The notes under the pieces were generated by a model that had not been told where the DNA came from, did no database searches, and saw nothing but the letters and a program-made list of their open reading frames with translations. Source: Delphinus delphis (Eukaryota > Chordata > Mammalia > Artiodactyla > Delphinidae). Taken from it: 64,000 nucleotides of DNA. The translations under genes and the position numbers were made by a program. The DNA lies in NCBI RefSeq assembly GCF_949987515.2, contig NC_082694.2:12455958-12519957 (forward strand), written 5' to 3'. Shown here piece by piece: positions 36,825 through 48,570 of this stretch (positions within the stretch are counted from its first letter, which is position 1; each line of letters begins with the position of its first letter).

Positions 36825-37185
36825 CTGAGGACTGAATATTTGTGTCTCCTCCCCAAATTCCTGTGTTGAAACCTAATGGCCTATGTGGTGATACTAGGAG
36901 GTGGGACCCTTAGGAAGTGCTTAGGTCATGAGGGTGGAGCCCTCATGAAAGGGATTAGTGCCCTTATGAAAGAGACCCCACAGAGCTCCCTGGCCCCTTC
37001 CACCAAAGGAGGACACAGCAAAAAGACGACTGTCAATGAACCAGGAAGCACAACCTCAGCAAACACTGAATCTGCTAGCACCATGATCTTGGACTTTCCA
37101 GCCTCTAGAACTGTAAAGAATAAATATTTGTTGTTCATAAGTTTATGGTATAGCAGCCCAAAGGGATCAAGATAGAACTTAGTGT
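36825..37185 (+). mobile_element. Solo LTR of the ERVL-MaLR (MLT1-like) type
   Basis: The sequence follows the MLT1 LTR pattern: 'aattcctgtgttgaaaccta', 'ggtcatgagggtggagccct', 'gaaccaggaagcacaacctc', an AATAAA near 37,120 and an end at 'atagcagcccaaagggatca'. There are no internal viral genes. It is ancient and non-coding. Confidence 0.8.
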
Positions 37186-37189
37186 ATCT

Positions 37190-38536
37190 TAGACTTTGAG
37201 ACCAAAATATCCCCAGACATCCCTGCCCTGAGGGTACACATGAGGTCAAATTAACAATCACATTAACAATGCTCTGCCTTTATCTTTTACCTATTTCCTC
37301 CTACAGGGTCCCCCCTCAGCACCACTCCCCCTCTAAGTCCTCTTCCTACCAGTCCTCTTCCTGACCTGGTCTTTCTGGGAGAAACAACATCAGGACATAT
37401 CCCAGTTGCCTCTCAGAGTCTCTGAGTGCCACCCTCCACCTCTTGCCCCACCTCAGCCACCACCATGGCCTGACCATACGTGGACCCTCCTAGAGAAAGG
37501 GACACCATAGGCTGGTTCCACCAGCCCTGTCAGCCCCACTACCAGCCACTTGCCACAGAGGATGAGGCCCTCTGCCCTGGCTTTGCTGTGCCATCAGGCC
37601 ATTGTCACACTCCCTGGGGCACTGGCTTGGAGGGAATGCCTCCCCATGGGGTGTGCAAGCTGATATAAACCCAAAAGTGTAGGGAGCAAATTTAGATCAA
37701 GGCAAATTTTGTTCAAGAGGAGCAAGGCAGGAAGGAGCCAGAGACATAAATTCCCTTTTCTTTTCCCTCTGGTGGACTGTTCTACAGCATGGTTTCTTTG
37801 CACAGCCTGCCAGACATCCTCTGTGGCTGAGTGGGCACGCCTGCCAAGCAGTCAGCTGAGTTTTTGGGCAGTGGCCAATGCAGTGCTTCTCATCCTTCCC
37901 TTCCCTTCCCTTCATTCTCTCTATCGTGGGCTAAAGCATCAGCACTCATCAAATTCGCCTTCAGCTCTACGTTTTCGAGAACACAGTCCACAAAGTGTGT
38001 CCTATGCGGCTTATTGTCCAGTCTGTGAATAGAGTTACTGAAAGGGTTCGCACAGCTCTTCTTCCTGGATCTTCCTTTGTCTGCCAATAAATTCTCTCAA
38101 GATGCCTCTCCGTGGCCTCCGCCTATGATGTTTTCCCAGAACTGGGGTTCCCTGAAACACAGGACTTTCCATTTTAAAATCAGACATCCCAAGCAAGCTG
38201 GGACCACTGGTCACCCTAATTTGCAGTCATAAGAGGCAGTTTTCACATGCATTTGAGCAAAACCTAACCTTCTGGGACCTTGGGTAATGAACCCCGCAGC
38301 ATATAAAACACAATGTTTTCTCTATTCAAACGTCTGGCTAGCCTGGCTGGCCCAAATATGTCTCACCGGTATTTGTAAAAACAGTTTCAACATCGGGGCA
38401 ATTTACAACACTGCACTGAACAAACAGGAAGTCTAAATATCTAGGAAATTCGAGGTTTTATTCATTTAATCAAAGCTTGTCCCATCTTAAAGGGGAATTT
38501 ACTTTCCCAGTTTTAAATTTTCCCTTCTCAAAGAGA
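37190..38536. other. Intergenic, no gene recognised
   Basis: This is about 1.3 kb of mixed-composition sequence with short chance open frames only. No repeat family was recognised. Confidence 0.5.
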
Positions 38537-38543
38537 GGTTTAC

Positions 38544-38592
<49 letters not shown>

Positions 38593-38797
38593 GTGGTATG
38601 CGGGCCTCTCACTGTTGTGGCCTCTCCTGTTGTGGAGTACAGGCTCCGGACGCGCAGGCTCAGTGGCCATGGCTCACGGGCCCAGCCGCTCCACGGAATG
38701 TGGGATCTTCCCGGACCGGGGCACGAACCCGTATCCCCTGCATCGGCAGGCGGACTCTCAACCACTGCGCCACCAGGGAAGCCCCGGTTTACAATAT
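38537..38797 (-). mobile_element. Young CHR-type SINE with (TA)n-expanded tail
   Basis: The SINE body is on the minus strand at 38,578-38,785. Its poly-A tail (poly-T here) adjoins a (TA)n microsatellite at 38,541-38,577. The flanks GGTTTACTATAT and GGTTTACAATAT form the target duplication. Confidence 0.93.
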
Positions 38798-39260
38798 TTT
38801 GAGTCCACAATGTAAATGCTACTTTTTCAAATCTCAGTAACCTACTTTGCCCTACAAAAACACAACAATTTTAGAGAGCTGTAATTAGAGATTAAATTGA
38901 GAGTAGATGCCATGTGGAAACTCAACTGGATTCAACTCTCAGTTTTACAGAGGCAACTCTGAGGTTAATTTGCTTAGTACCTTTTGTTTTAAGTTCTTGC
39001 TTCCCAATTCTGATTTTATCCAGCAATATTTTCCTACTTTAAACCTCTGGATCTCTTGGCTATAAATGCTAAATTAGTAGGCAGCAAGACTTGAACTAGT
39101 GACCGTAATGGACTTTTTCATAGTACAGTGAATATGTTGTTATATGATACTGAATGCAGGCATTAGCTATAAATGGCACCAAGTAGTCATTCCCTGTATG
39201 GTAATGTAACCAGCAACAACTAAGGAAATACTTTCTAAAATCCCTCCGTGATAAAGGTAT

Positions 39261-39586
39261 CATTTTTTATTTTTATTATTTTATAAATTTATTTATTTTT
39301 GGCTGCGATGGGTCTTTGATGCCGCATGCGGGCTTTCTCTAATTGCGGCGAGTGGGGGCTACTCTTCATTGAGGTGCACGGGCTTCTCATTGCAGTGGCT
39401 TCTCTTGTTGCAGAGCACAGGCTCTAGGCACGTGGGCTTCAGTAGTTGTGGCACGTGGGCTCAGTAGTTGTGGCTCACGGGCTTAGGTGCTCCGGGGCAT
39501 GTGGGATCTTCCTGGACCAGGGCTCGAACCTGTGTCCCCTGCATTAGCAGGCGGATTCTTAACCACTGCACCACTAGGGAAGTCCC
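39261..39586 (-). mobile_element. Long CHR-type SINE
   Basis: A minus-strand SINE of about 326 bp with perfect 11-bp duplication GATAAAGGTAT (39,250-39,260 and 39,587-39,597). Confidence 0.95.
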
Positions 39587-39597
39587 GATAAAGGTAT

Positions 39598-40387
39598 TCT
39601 TAGCCATTGTGAGACTTTACCCAGTAAGGGTGGGTAGTTGAAGTTGGTAGAGAAAAAGGGACACCATACACTGAGAGAGAAGAATTACAAGGCTTGAATT
39701 CTCACTTGACTAGTTAATAAGTTCAGAGGTAACTTTGAACTTATTATTATTATTTATATTCCCACCGCTGAAAAAAAGCGGGGGGGGCTTTCCAATTTCC
39801 ACAAGTGAATATGTGCTGTACATCATATCTATAGCTTTTTAAGAACTCTGAGTGGTTTGAGATTTTTACCTTCTCTGCCTGCCACAGTTCCATAAATGCT
39901 GGTAGAAACCAGAAAACTGCCGGGTCAAAGATGAAGAATAATTTGTTACTTACAGCAGAGCATCAGCATTTTTGTGCCAGTTCCCTGAGTCCAAATTCCC
40001 ACAGAGTGATGTGTAGGCTGGATGACATCTACATGCACCCTGGATTGCATCACAGGAAAGAACAGAGAGCTTAGGAAACCCAAATCTTTAATAATGGGTA
40101 GTAAGAATGTCTGCCCTTGGCTCCAAGGGAGACACGATCTCCATCTTCTAAGGCTGTGAGCAAACCTGCCCTTTGGTTAAGAAGTAGACACTATCTCTAT
40201 CTTCCAAGGCTGTTCACTACACAAAGGAACAAGGGCAGACAGTGCCCCCGAAGCAACAAGCGGCAACCTGAAAGACCGATGGAGAACTGTCTCCCAACAT
40301 GGCAAAGTATAACTTTCATTTTAATGAAACTTTACTATTAACTAGCACCCCTATCCAATATCAAAGTTTCTTCTCTACAAGCAAACT
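39598..40387. other. Intergenic, no gene recognised
   Basis: About 790 bp with no identifiable element. Confidence 0.5.
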
Positions 40388-40402
40388 AAAAGACACAGGA
40401 CC

Positions 40403-40575
40403 CGGGACTTCCCTGGTGGTCCAGTGGGTAAGAGTCCATGCTCCCAGTGCAGAGGGCCCGGGTTTGATCCCTGGTCGGGGAACTAGATCCTGCATGCATG
40501 CCGCAATGAAAATAAAAAAAGATCCTGCGTGCCACAACTAAGACCTGGTGCAGCGTAAATAAATATTAAAAAAAA
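40403..40575 (+). mobile_element. Short CHR/tRNA-derived SINE
   Basis: A copy of about 173 bp with perfect 15-bp duplication AAAAGACACAGGACC (40,388-40,402 and 40,576-40,590). Confidence 0.95.
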
Positions 40576-40599
40576 AAAAGACACAGGACCTAATTTCAT

Positions 40600-40740
40600 A
40601 AAGGTTGTGTATTTGTCATCTCTTGCTGTGTAACGATATTACCACAAACCTAGTGGCAATGCGTATTTATCTCCCAACTCCTATAGTCAAGAATCAGGCA
40701 TGGCTTAAGTGGCTCCTATGATTAGGGTCTCACCAGACTG
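40600..40740 (+). repeat. Ancient interspersed repeat fragment, family unassigned
   Basis: The phrases 'catctcttgctgtgtaacga' and 'aatcaggcatggcttaagtg' belong to a common old mammalian repeat, probably LTR-derived. I cannot name the family with confidence. Confidence 0.45.
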
Positions 40741-41058
40741 TAGCCAACATTTGGCATTGAGTCTTGAAAGATACTTAAATCAGTTGGGAGGCGTAAATAG
40801 GAAAAGTCATTTTAGGCAAAGAAATCGGCCCAGGAAAAGGCTTGGAGATGACAAAGTTTATGACTGGTTTGCAAATACCCCAAGAAGTTTAGGAGTAGAG
40901 AAAATAAATCCAGGAGTATGTGCAGAAAGAGAACTAGCAAGCCAGGATGCTTATTCAAGAATTATCTATGGACCACATCAAAAGGACAAAGAAGCCAACT
41001 CTAAGGGGTGCCACTGGCCTAAAGGAATAATTTGAGTATCATAAAAAACAATGATCTT

Positions 41059-41190
41059 GGGGACTTCCCTTGCGGTCCAGTGGTTACGACTCTGCACTTC
41101 CACTGCAGGGGGCATGGGTTTGACCCTGGTGGGGGAACTAAGATCCTGCATGTTGTATGGTGTGGCAAAAAAAAAAAAAAAAAAAAAAAA
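41059..41190 (+). mobile_element. Short CHR/tRNA-derived SINE
   Basis: A copy of about 132 bp with a pure 24-base A-tail and short duplication ending GATCTT on both sides (41,053-41,058 and 41,191-41,196). Confidence 0.92.
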
Positions 41191-41394
41191 GATCTTAATG
41201 GATTAAAACACATTAGATATGTAAAAATGTGCATTCATAATGATGCTAAACAAACAAACAAGACCTTGTTGATTAACAATGGAGGTTAGTAGTGCACCAA
41301 CTTGTTTCTCTGAAATTTGATAATTAAAGTGAAAGTATCCAGCACTTATTCAGTCCTTCCTCTGTGATCTCTGCATTTCAAGAATAATCAATGA

Positions 41395-41800
41395 GGGGAC
41401 AGGGACAAATTGGGAGATTGGGAATGACATATACACACTACTATACATAAAATAGATAACTGGGAATTCCCTAGCAGTCCAGTGGTTAGGACTCGGTGCT
41501 TTCACTGCCAAGGGCCCAGGTTCAATCCCAGGTCAGGGAACTAAGATCCAACAAGCCACATGGCATGGCCAAAAAAAAATTATAAATTAATTAATTAATT
41601 AAAATAAAACAGATTACTAATCACGACCTACTGTATAGCACAGGGAATTCTACCCAATATTCTATGATAACCTATATGGGAAAAGAATCTAAAAAAGAGT
41701 GCATGTATGTATATGTATGATTGGTTCACTTTGCTGTGCAGCAGAAACTGACACAACATTGTAAATCAGCTATACTCCAATAAAAATTTTTTTAAAAAAG
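41395..41800 (+). mobile_element. L1 3' UTR fragment interrupted by a SINE
   Basis: Typical L1 3'-end text is present ('ttgggagattgggaatgaca', 'tactgtatagcacagggaat', 'cagctatactccaataaaaa'). A short CHR-type SINE at 41,462-41,605 splits it. It is 5'-truncated. Confidence 0.88.
41462..41605 (+). mobile_element. Short CHR/tRNA-derived SINE within the L1 3' end
   Basis: The element begins GGGAATTCCCTAGCAGTCCA and ends in an A-run followed by (TTAA)n. The flanks are similar but not identical. Confidence 0.88.
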
Positions 41801-42947
41801 AATAATCAATGAGCTGGTGAGAGAAAGTTCTTTTTATAGAAGAATCCCAGGTAGTAAAGAGAATTATTGAAAGTATTAGAAACTCACTGTTCCCAGATAA
41901 AGGACTTAAGAGACATGCCAAAATGCAACGTGAGGACTTCTTGTTTGGATCTCTTGACCTGAACAAGCCAACTATTAAGTGACATCTTGGACTCAACCAG
42001 GGAAATTTGAATATGTACTGAGTATCAGATGATGTGAAAGAATTATTAATTTTGTTAAGTGTGATACTGGTGATTAAGTTCAAAAAAATCCCTATCAGAT
42101 TGAGATGCAGATTAATTTAAGGGTAACATAATGTGTCTGGGATTTGTTTTAAAGAACTGAAGCCAAAAAAGATGGGGGGGAGGGAATACATGAAACTAGA
42201 CTGGCAAAACGTTAACAATTGTTGATACTTTGTGATAAGTATGAGAGCTCATTACTGGAAGTGGAATCACTTTTGCCTATGTTTAAAATTCTCACAGTAA
42301 ATACTTTTAAAAAGAAAATAATAAATAAACAAATGCTACCTTTTCAGAGAGTACTTTTCCAACCACCGTCTTGAAGCTGGTACCCCAAGTCCCCCCCTGC
42401 GATCCAGTTTACTCCCTTTAGAAAACTTTCCACAAACGGTAACTCTTCTTTTTAAAAAGTATGTGTTTCTTAACTCTCTCTCTAGGATACAAGCTCCATC
42501 CTGCTCATGATGGTGGCAAGCACCTACCACTCAGTCACGTGCATAGAGGATGAGCAATATATATATTAATGAGCGAATGAATGAATACTGAAGCCAGATA
42601 TTGGTGAAGGTGGGAGTAACGAGTACTCTCAGGCACTGAGAGTGAGCATGTAAATGATGGGGAACATCTCTGGGAGACAGAAAGGAGAGTAAAGATAAGT
42701 AGACCAGACTGCTAGACAGCTTTCATCATAGGAGGAAAAATGGAAACAACCAACAAGAGGGGACTTCTAGGTAAAAAAGACAGATTAAACAGAGTGATCC
42801 TTCCCCAAGGGTTAATTAAAAAACGATAAAGGATTTTCTTCGAAGTTATAAACTCAGGAGGATGGGATGCATGGGAAAGGAGACAATAGCTTAAATATTT
42901 CGGAAGCTGTAAAGCAACAGAGTGATAAATTACATAAGTCATTTAAG
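41801..42947. other. Intergenic, mostly unassigned
   Basis: At about 42,170-42,310 there is an old repeat-like phrase ('gactggcaaaacgttaacaa') I cannot assign. No gene was seen. Confidence 0.45.
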
Positions 42948-42961
42948 AAAACTGAATAGTA

Positions 42962-43082
42962 GGAGTTCCCCAGCGGTCCAGTCGTTAGGACTCTACGCTT
43001 CCACTGCTGAAGGCCCGGGTTCAATCCCTGGTCGGGGAACTAAGATCCCAAAAGCCGTGTGGCAAGGCCAAAAAAATAAACA
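42962..43082 (+). mobile_element. Short CHR/tRNA-derived SINE
   Basis: A copy of about 121 bp with perfect 14-bp duplication AAAACTGAATAGTA (42,948-42,961 and 43,083-43,096). Confidence 0.95.
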
Positions 43083-43255
43083 AAAACTGAATAGTAAGCA
43101 ACAATAGGGGAAAGGTAAGAACCAGGCCAAATTATACCATAAAACCACAAAAGTCTTAGGAATTGGTGGTATCAGGTACCCCTAGTGTGAATAAAGAAAT
43201 GGCACAGTGTTAAGATGAGGAGGTTGGGTTGAGAGTCCATTTAAAAATGAATCCA

Positions 43256-43295
43256 GGGCTTCCCTGGTGGTGCAGTAGTTAAGAATCCGCCTGCT
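43256..43295 (+). mobile_element. SINE head, split by L1 no. 3 (left part)
   Basis: The first 40 bp of a CHR-type SINE (GGGCTTCCCTGGTGGTGCAG and on to CCGCCTGC) stop abruptly where the L1 5' UTR begins. The matching body resumes at about 45,358. Confidence 0.85.
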
Positions 43296-45347
43296 GGGAG
43301 GAACTTCAAGATGGCAGAGGAGTAAGACGGGGAGATCACCTTCTGAACGCTAGCAGAAGACCTCAGACTTCCCAGAAGGGTCTTCGTGCTCCAGCCGGGT
43401 GTCAGACCTGAGACTCTGAGACGGGAGAGCTGAATTCAGGACATTGGACCATGAGAGACCTCCCAGCCCCATGTAATATCAATCGGTGAGAGCTCTCCCA
43501 GAGATCTCCGTCTCAACGCTAAGACCCAGCTCCACTCACTGACCAGAAAGCTCCAGTGCTGGACACCCCATGCCACACAACTAGCAAGACAGGAACACAA
43601 CCCTACCTATTAGCAGAGAAGCTGCCTAAAATCATAAGTTCACAGACACCCCAAAACACACCACTGGATGTGGTCCTGCCCACCAGAAAGACAAGATCCA
43701 ACCCCTCCCATCAGAACACAGGCACCAGTCCCCTCCACCAGGAAGCCTACACAACCCACTGAACCAACCTTACCCACTGGGGGCAGACACCAAACACAGC
43801 GAGAACTACAAACATGCAGCCTGCGAAAAGGAGACCCCAAAACACAGTAAGATAAGCAAAATGAGAAGTCAGAGAAACACACAGCAGATGAAGGAGCAAG
43901 ATAAAAACCCACCAGAGCAAACAAATGAAGAGGAAATAGGCAGTCTACCTGAAAAAGAATTCAGAATAATGATAGTAAAGATGATCCAAAAAAAAAAAAA
44001 AAAGATGATCCAAAATCTTGGAAAAAGAATGAGGAAAATACAAGAAACGTTTAGCAAGGACCTAGAAGAACTAAAGAGCAAATAAACAATGATGAACAAC
44101 ACTATAAATGAAATTAAAAATTCTCTAGAAGGAATCAATAGCAGAATAACTGAGGCAGAAGAACGGATAAGTGACCTGGAAGATAAAATAGTGGAAATAA
44201 CTACCACAGAGCAGAATAAAGAAAAAGGAATGAAAAGAAATGAGGACAGTCTCAGAGACCTCTGGGACAACATTAAACGCACCAACCTTCGAATTATAGG
44301 AGTCCCAGAAGAAGAGAAAAAGAAAGGGACTGAGAAAATATTTGAAGAGATTATAGTTGAAAACTTCCCTAATATGGGAAAGGAAATAGTTAATCAAGTC
44401 CAGGAAGCACAGAGAGTCGCATACAGGATAAATCCAAAGACAAACATGCCAAGACACATATTAATCAAACTATCCAAAATTAAATACAAAGAAAAAATAT
44501 TAAAAGCAGCAAGGGAAAAACAACAAATAACATACAAGGGAATGCCCGTAAGGTTAACACTTGATCTTTCAGCAGAAACTCTGCAAGCCAGAAGGGAGTG
44601 GCAGGACATATTTAAAGTGATGAAGGGGAAAAACCAAGATTACTCTACCCAGCAAGGATCTCATTCAGATTCAATAGAGGAATTAAAATCTTTACAGATA
44701 AACAGAAGTTAAGAAAATTCAGCACCACCAAACCAGCTTTACAACAAATGCTAAATGAACTTCTCTAGGCAGGAAACACAAGAGACGGAAAAGACCTGCA
44801 ATAACAAACCCAAAACAATTAAGAAAATGGTAATAGGAATATACATATCAATAATTACCTTAAAGGTAAATGGATTAAATGCTCCAAACAAAAGACATAG
44901 ACTGGCTGAGTGGATACAAAAATAAGACCCATATATATGCTGTCTACAAGAGACCCACTTCAGACCTAGGGACACATACAGACTGAAAGTGAGGGGATGG
45001 AAAAAGATATTCCATGCAAATGGAAATCAAAAGAAAGCTGGAGTAGCAATTCTCATATCAGAAAAAAAACAGACTTTAAAATAAAGACTATTACAAGAGA
45101 CAAAGAAGGACACTACACAATGATCAAGGGATCAATCCAAAAAGAAGATATAACAATTGTAAATATTTAAGCACCCAACATAGGAGCACCTCAATACATA
45201 AGGCAAATGCTAACAGCCATAAAAGGGGAAATGACAGTAACACAATCATAGTAGGGGACATTAACACCTCGCTTTCACCAATGCACAGATCATCCAAAAC
45301 GAAAATAAATAAGGAAACACAAGCTTTAAATGACACATTAAACAAGA
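43296..45347 (+). mobile_element. L1 LINE no. 3: 5' half only, 3' deleted
   Basis: It starts at an L1 5' end ('ggaggaacttcaagatggca'), has a 5' UTR of about 560 bp and ORF1 from 43,861 (MRSQRNTQQMKEQDKNPPEQ). A stop follows at 44,083-44,085, after a poly-A insertion. The frame then resumes and runs to about 44,712. ORF2 begins near 44,827 and is lost inside the endonuclease domain at about 45,347. There is no reverse transcriptase, 3' UTR or poly-A tail. Confidence 0.93.
43977..44011 (+). mobile_element. Poly-A-only insertion with target duplication
   Basis: L1 no. 3 carries AAAGATGATCC, a 16-base A-run, then AAAGATGATCC again. L1 no. 1 at the same place (about 114-124) has the site only once. 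This looks like a retrotransposition event truncated to its tail. Confidence 0.8.
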
Positions 45348-45357
45348 ATTTTTTAGA

Positions 45358-45657
45358 CTAGGAAGATCCCACATGGCGCGGAGCAACTGAGCCCGTGCGG
45401 CACAACTACTGAGCCTACGCTCTAGAGCCTGCGAGCCACAACTACTGAGCCCATGTGCCGCAACTGCTGAAGCCCGGGCGCCTAGAGCCCGAGCTCCGCA
45501 ACAACACAAGCCACCGCAATGAGAAGCCCGCACACCACAACGAAGAGTAGCCGCTGCTCGCGGCAACTAGGGAAAGCCCACGCGCAGCAAGGAAGACCCA
45601 ACGCAGCCAAAAATAAATAAGTAAGTAAATTTATTTTTTTTTAAAAAAAAGAAAGAA
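45358..45657 (+). mobile_element. SINE body, split by L1 no. 3 (right part)
   Basis: A long-form CHR-type SINE lacking its first roughly 75 bp starts at GGAAGATCCCACATGGCGCG and ends in an A/T-rich tail. Its missing head lies at 43,256-43,295. About 35 bp of the SINE are absent from both parts. Confidence 0.85.
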
Positions 45658-45849
45658 ACGGGACTCTCCCAGAAGTTCTTATATCTCAACTCAATATACA
45701 GTCAGATAGTTGATTGTAACTTTTAACTCTTGTCATCCTCATTTACATTGGTTGGCAAACAACAAAATATTTAAACAACTAAAAATATTTAGTAAAATTA
45801 GTTTAACAAGATTTTTTTTTTTGGTGACAGAAATGGTGAATTATTTATT

Positions 45850-46020
45850 ATTTTTTTCTTCCAGTTTTATTGAGGTATAATTGACAAACAGCATTGTAAA
45901 TTTAAGGTGTACAGCATAATGACTTGACTCACACACATCATAAAATGATGACCACAGTAAGTTTAGTGAATATCCCTCATCTCCTATAGATATAAAATTA
46001 AAGAAATTGGAAAAGATATC
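45850..46020 (-). repeat. Ancient L1-type fragment
   Basis: The phrase 'ttattgaggtataattgaca' followed by 'ggtgtacagcataatgactt' is typical of old L1-derived sequence. Orientation and subfamily are uncertain. Confidence 0.5.
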
Positions 46021-46873
46021 CGTGCGATGAGAACTCGTAGGATTTATTCTCTTGACAAATTTCATTAGATAACATACAGCCGTGTTCATTATATTTATCA
46101 GGTTATACATTACATCTCCAGTACTCTTGTTATTTTTGATAACCTTGACAGTTTTGAGCAATGTTGGTCGGGTATTTTGTAGAATATTCCTCAAATGGAA
46201 TATGTCTGATGTTCTCCTCATGATTAGACTGGGGGTATGCCCAGCAATCACATGAGGGTTGATGCTAGTTTGGTCATGTAGCTAAGGTGATGTCTGTAAG
46301 GTTTCTCTAAAGTTACTTTTCCCCCATTTCCATACTGTACTCTTTGGAAGGAAGGCAATATGTGCAGCCCTCATTGAAGGAGTTGGGCCAATTGATTTGT
46401 TTTGTTTTGTTTTGTTTTACAAAGTTGCAAAAGCAATTCAGTGGAGGAATGATAGTCTCTGGACACTTAGTGCTAGAAGAATTGAATATTCATATGCAAA
46501 AAAAAAAAAGAAAAGAATCTTGATCTCTACCTCATACTATTAACTCAAAATGGGTCAAAGACCTAAATGTAAGACTAAAACTATGAAACACTTAGAAGAA
46601 GAGATAGATGTAAATTTTTGTTACTTTGGATTAGGCACTGATATCTTAGATATGGCCCCTGAAGCTCAAGCAACCAAAGAAAAAATGATAAAGTCCAATT
46701 GCTAAATTGGAATTTTTTAAAACCTAAGGATTTTGTGCTTCAAAGGATACTATTAAGAAAGTGCAAAGACAATCCATAGAATAGGAGGAAATGTTTGCAA
46801 GTCATGTATCTGACAACTCTATTATCCAGAATATATAAAGAACTCCTACAACTCAATATAAAAAGACACCCCA

Positions 46874-47213
46874 GGGCTTCCCTGGTGGCGCAGTGGTTAA
46901 GAATCCGCCTGCCAATTCAGGGGACACGTGTTCGAGCCCTGGTTTGGGAAGATCCCACATGCCGTGGAGCAACTAAGCCCATGCGCCACAACCACTGAGC
47001 CTGCGCTCTGGAGCCCGCGAGCCACAACTACTGATACCGCGTGCCACAACTACTGAAGCCCACACATCTAGAGCCTGTGCTCCGCAACAAGAGAAGCCAC
47101 CGCAATGAGAAGCCCGTGCACTACAATGAAGAGTAGCCCCCGCTCACCGCAACTAGAGAAAGCCCGCGTGCAGCAATGAAGACCGAAAGCAGCGAAAAAT
47201 AAAAAATTTTAAA
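46874..47213 (+). mobile_element. Long CHR-type SINE in old L1
   Basis: A SINE of about 340 bp of the long form. The target duplication is not clear. Confidence 0.9.
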
Positions 47214-47371
47214 AACCCACTTTGAGACACTACTTCACACCCACTAAAATGGCTATAATCTAAAAGATGTATAATAACAAATGTTGATGAGGATGTGGAA
47301 ATATTGGAACCCTCCTGTGCTACTTGTGAGAATGCAAAATAGTGCAGCCACTTGGTAAAACAGTTTGACAG

Positions 47372-47666
47372 GTCTTCCCTGGTGGCGCAGCGGTTGAGAG
47401 TCTGCCTGCCAATGCAGGGGACGCAGGTTCGAGCCCTGGTCTGGGAGGATCCCACATGCCGCCGAGCGGCTAGGCCCGTGAGCCACAACTGCTGAGCCAG
47501 CGCGTCTGGAGCCTGCGATCCGCAGCAAGAGAGGCCGCAACAGTGAGAGGCCCGCGCACGGCGATGAAGAGTGGCCCCCGCTCGCCACAACTAGAGAAAG
47601 CCCTCGCACAGAAACGAAGACCCAACACAGCCAGAAATAAATGAATGAATAAATAAATAAATAAAT
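47372..47666 (+). mobile_element. Long CHR-type SINE in old L1
   Basis: A SINE of about 295 bp with (AAAT)n tail and perfect 15-bp duplication AAAACAGTTTGACAG (47,357-47,371 and 47,667-47,681). Confidence 0.95.
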
Positions 47667-48369
47667 AAAACAGTTTGACAGACCCTCAAAACAATTAAAC
47701 CTAGAGTTGCCATACTAGCCAGTAATTCTACTCCTAGGTATATACCCAAGAGAACTGAAAACATATGTTAACACAAGCACTTTTACATGACTGTTCGTGG
47801 CAACATTATTCATAATGGCCAAGAAGTGGAAACGACCCAAATGCCCATCACCTGGTGAACGGATAAACAAAATGTGGTATATGCATACAATGGAATATTA
47901 GTCAAGCATCAAAGGAAATGAAGCACTGATACATGCTACAACATGGATGAACCTTGAAAGCATTATGCCTCGTGAAAGAAGCCGGTCACAAAAGGCCACG
48001 CTGTATAATTGCGTTTATATGAAATGCGTGGAATAGGCAAATCCACAGAGACAGAGAGTAGATGAGTGGTTGCCAGGGGCTAGAGGTTGGGATAGAAGTA
48101 GAGGTGGGGAAAACAGAAAGTGACTGCTAGTAGGTACAGGGTTTCTTTTGGGGGTGATGAAAACGCTTTAAAATTAGATGGTGGTGTTTCTTGCACAAGT
48201 GTGTGATCCACTTGTGCAGTAAAAACTACTGAATTGTATACCTAAAAATGGAGTTTCATGCATAGTCTTATGCTATATTTTATGCAATATGAAATATATC
48301 TGAATAAAGTTGGTTTTTTTTAAGTTCTTAGATAAGACACCAAAAGTACAATCTAAAAGAGTAAAAAAA

Positions 48370-48560
48370 AAAATAGTGAATTGGACTTTATCAAAATTAA
48401 CACTTTTTATTCTGCTAAAAACACCATTAAGAAAAAAAAAAGACAAGTCACAGACTGGGAGAAAATATTACAAGTCACATTACTGACAAAAGGGTTTTAT
48501 TCAGAGTATACAAAGAATTCTCAACACCCAAATAAAGAAAACAAACAACCTTGTTCCTTA
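48370..48560 (+). mobile_element. L1 ORF2 fragment
   Basis: A short decayed piece reads DFIKINTFYSAKNTIKKKKR then VTDWEKILQVT, which resembles the C-terminal part of L1 ORF2. It has no 3' UTR. Confidence 0.75.
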
Positions 48561-48570
48561 AAAAAACTCT

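Larger units (their letters stand above)
46505..48325 (+). mobile_element. Old L1 3' part with two nested SINEs
   Basis: This is decayed ORF2 C-terminal sequence ('gggtcaaagacctaaatgta', 'atgaggatgtggaaatattg', 'gtggcaacattattcataat') and a 3' UTR ending 'gaaatatatctgaataaagt'. Two SINEs (46,874-47,213 and 47,372-47,666) interrupt it. Confidence 0.85.

Noticed and set aside
36825..37185. Possible retroviral coding remnant next to the MLT1-like LTR
   Set aside because: Only LTR text is visible. No internal viral gene follows within the flanks.
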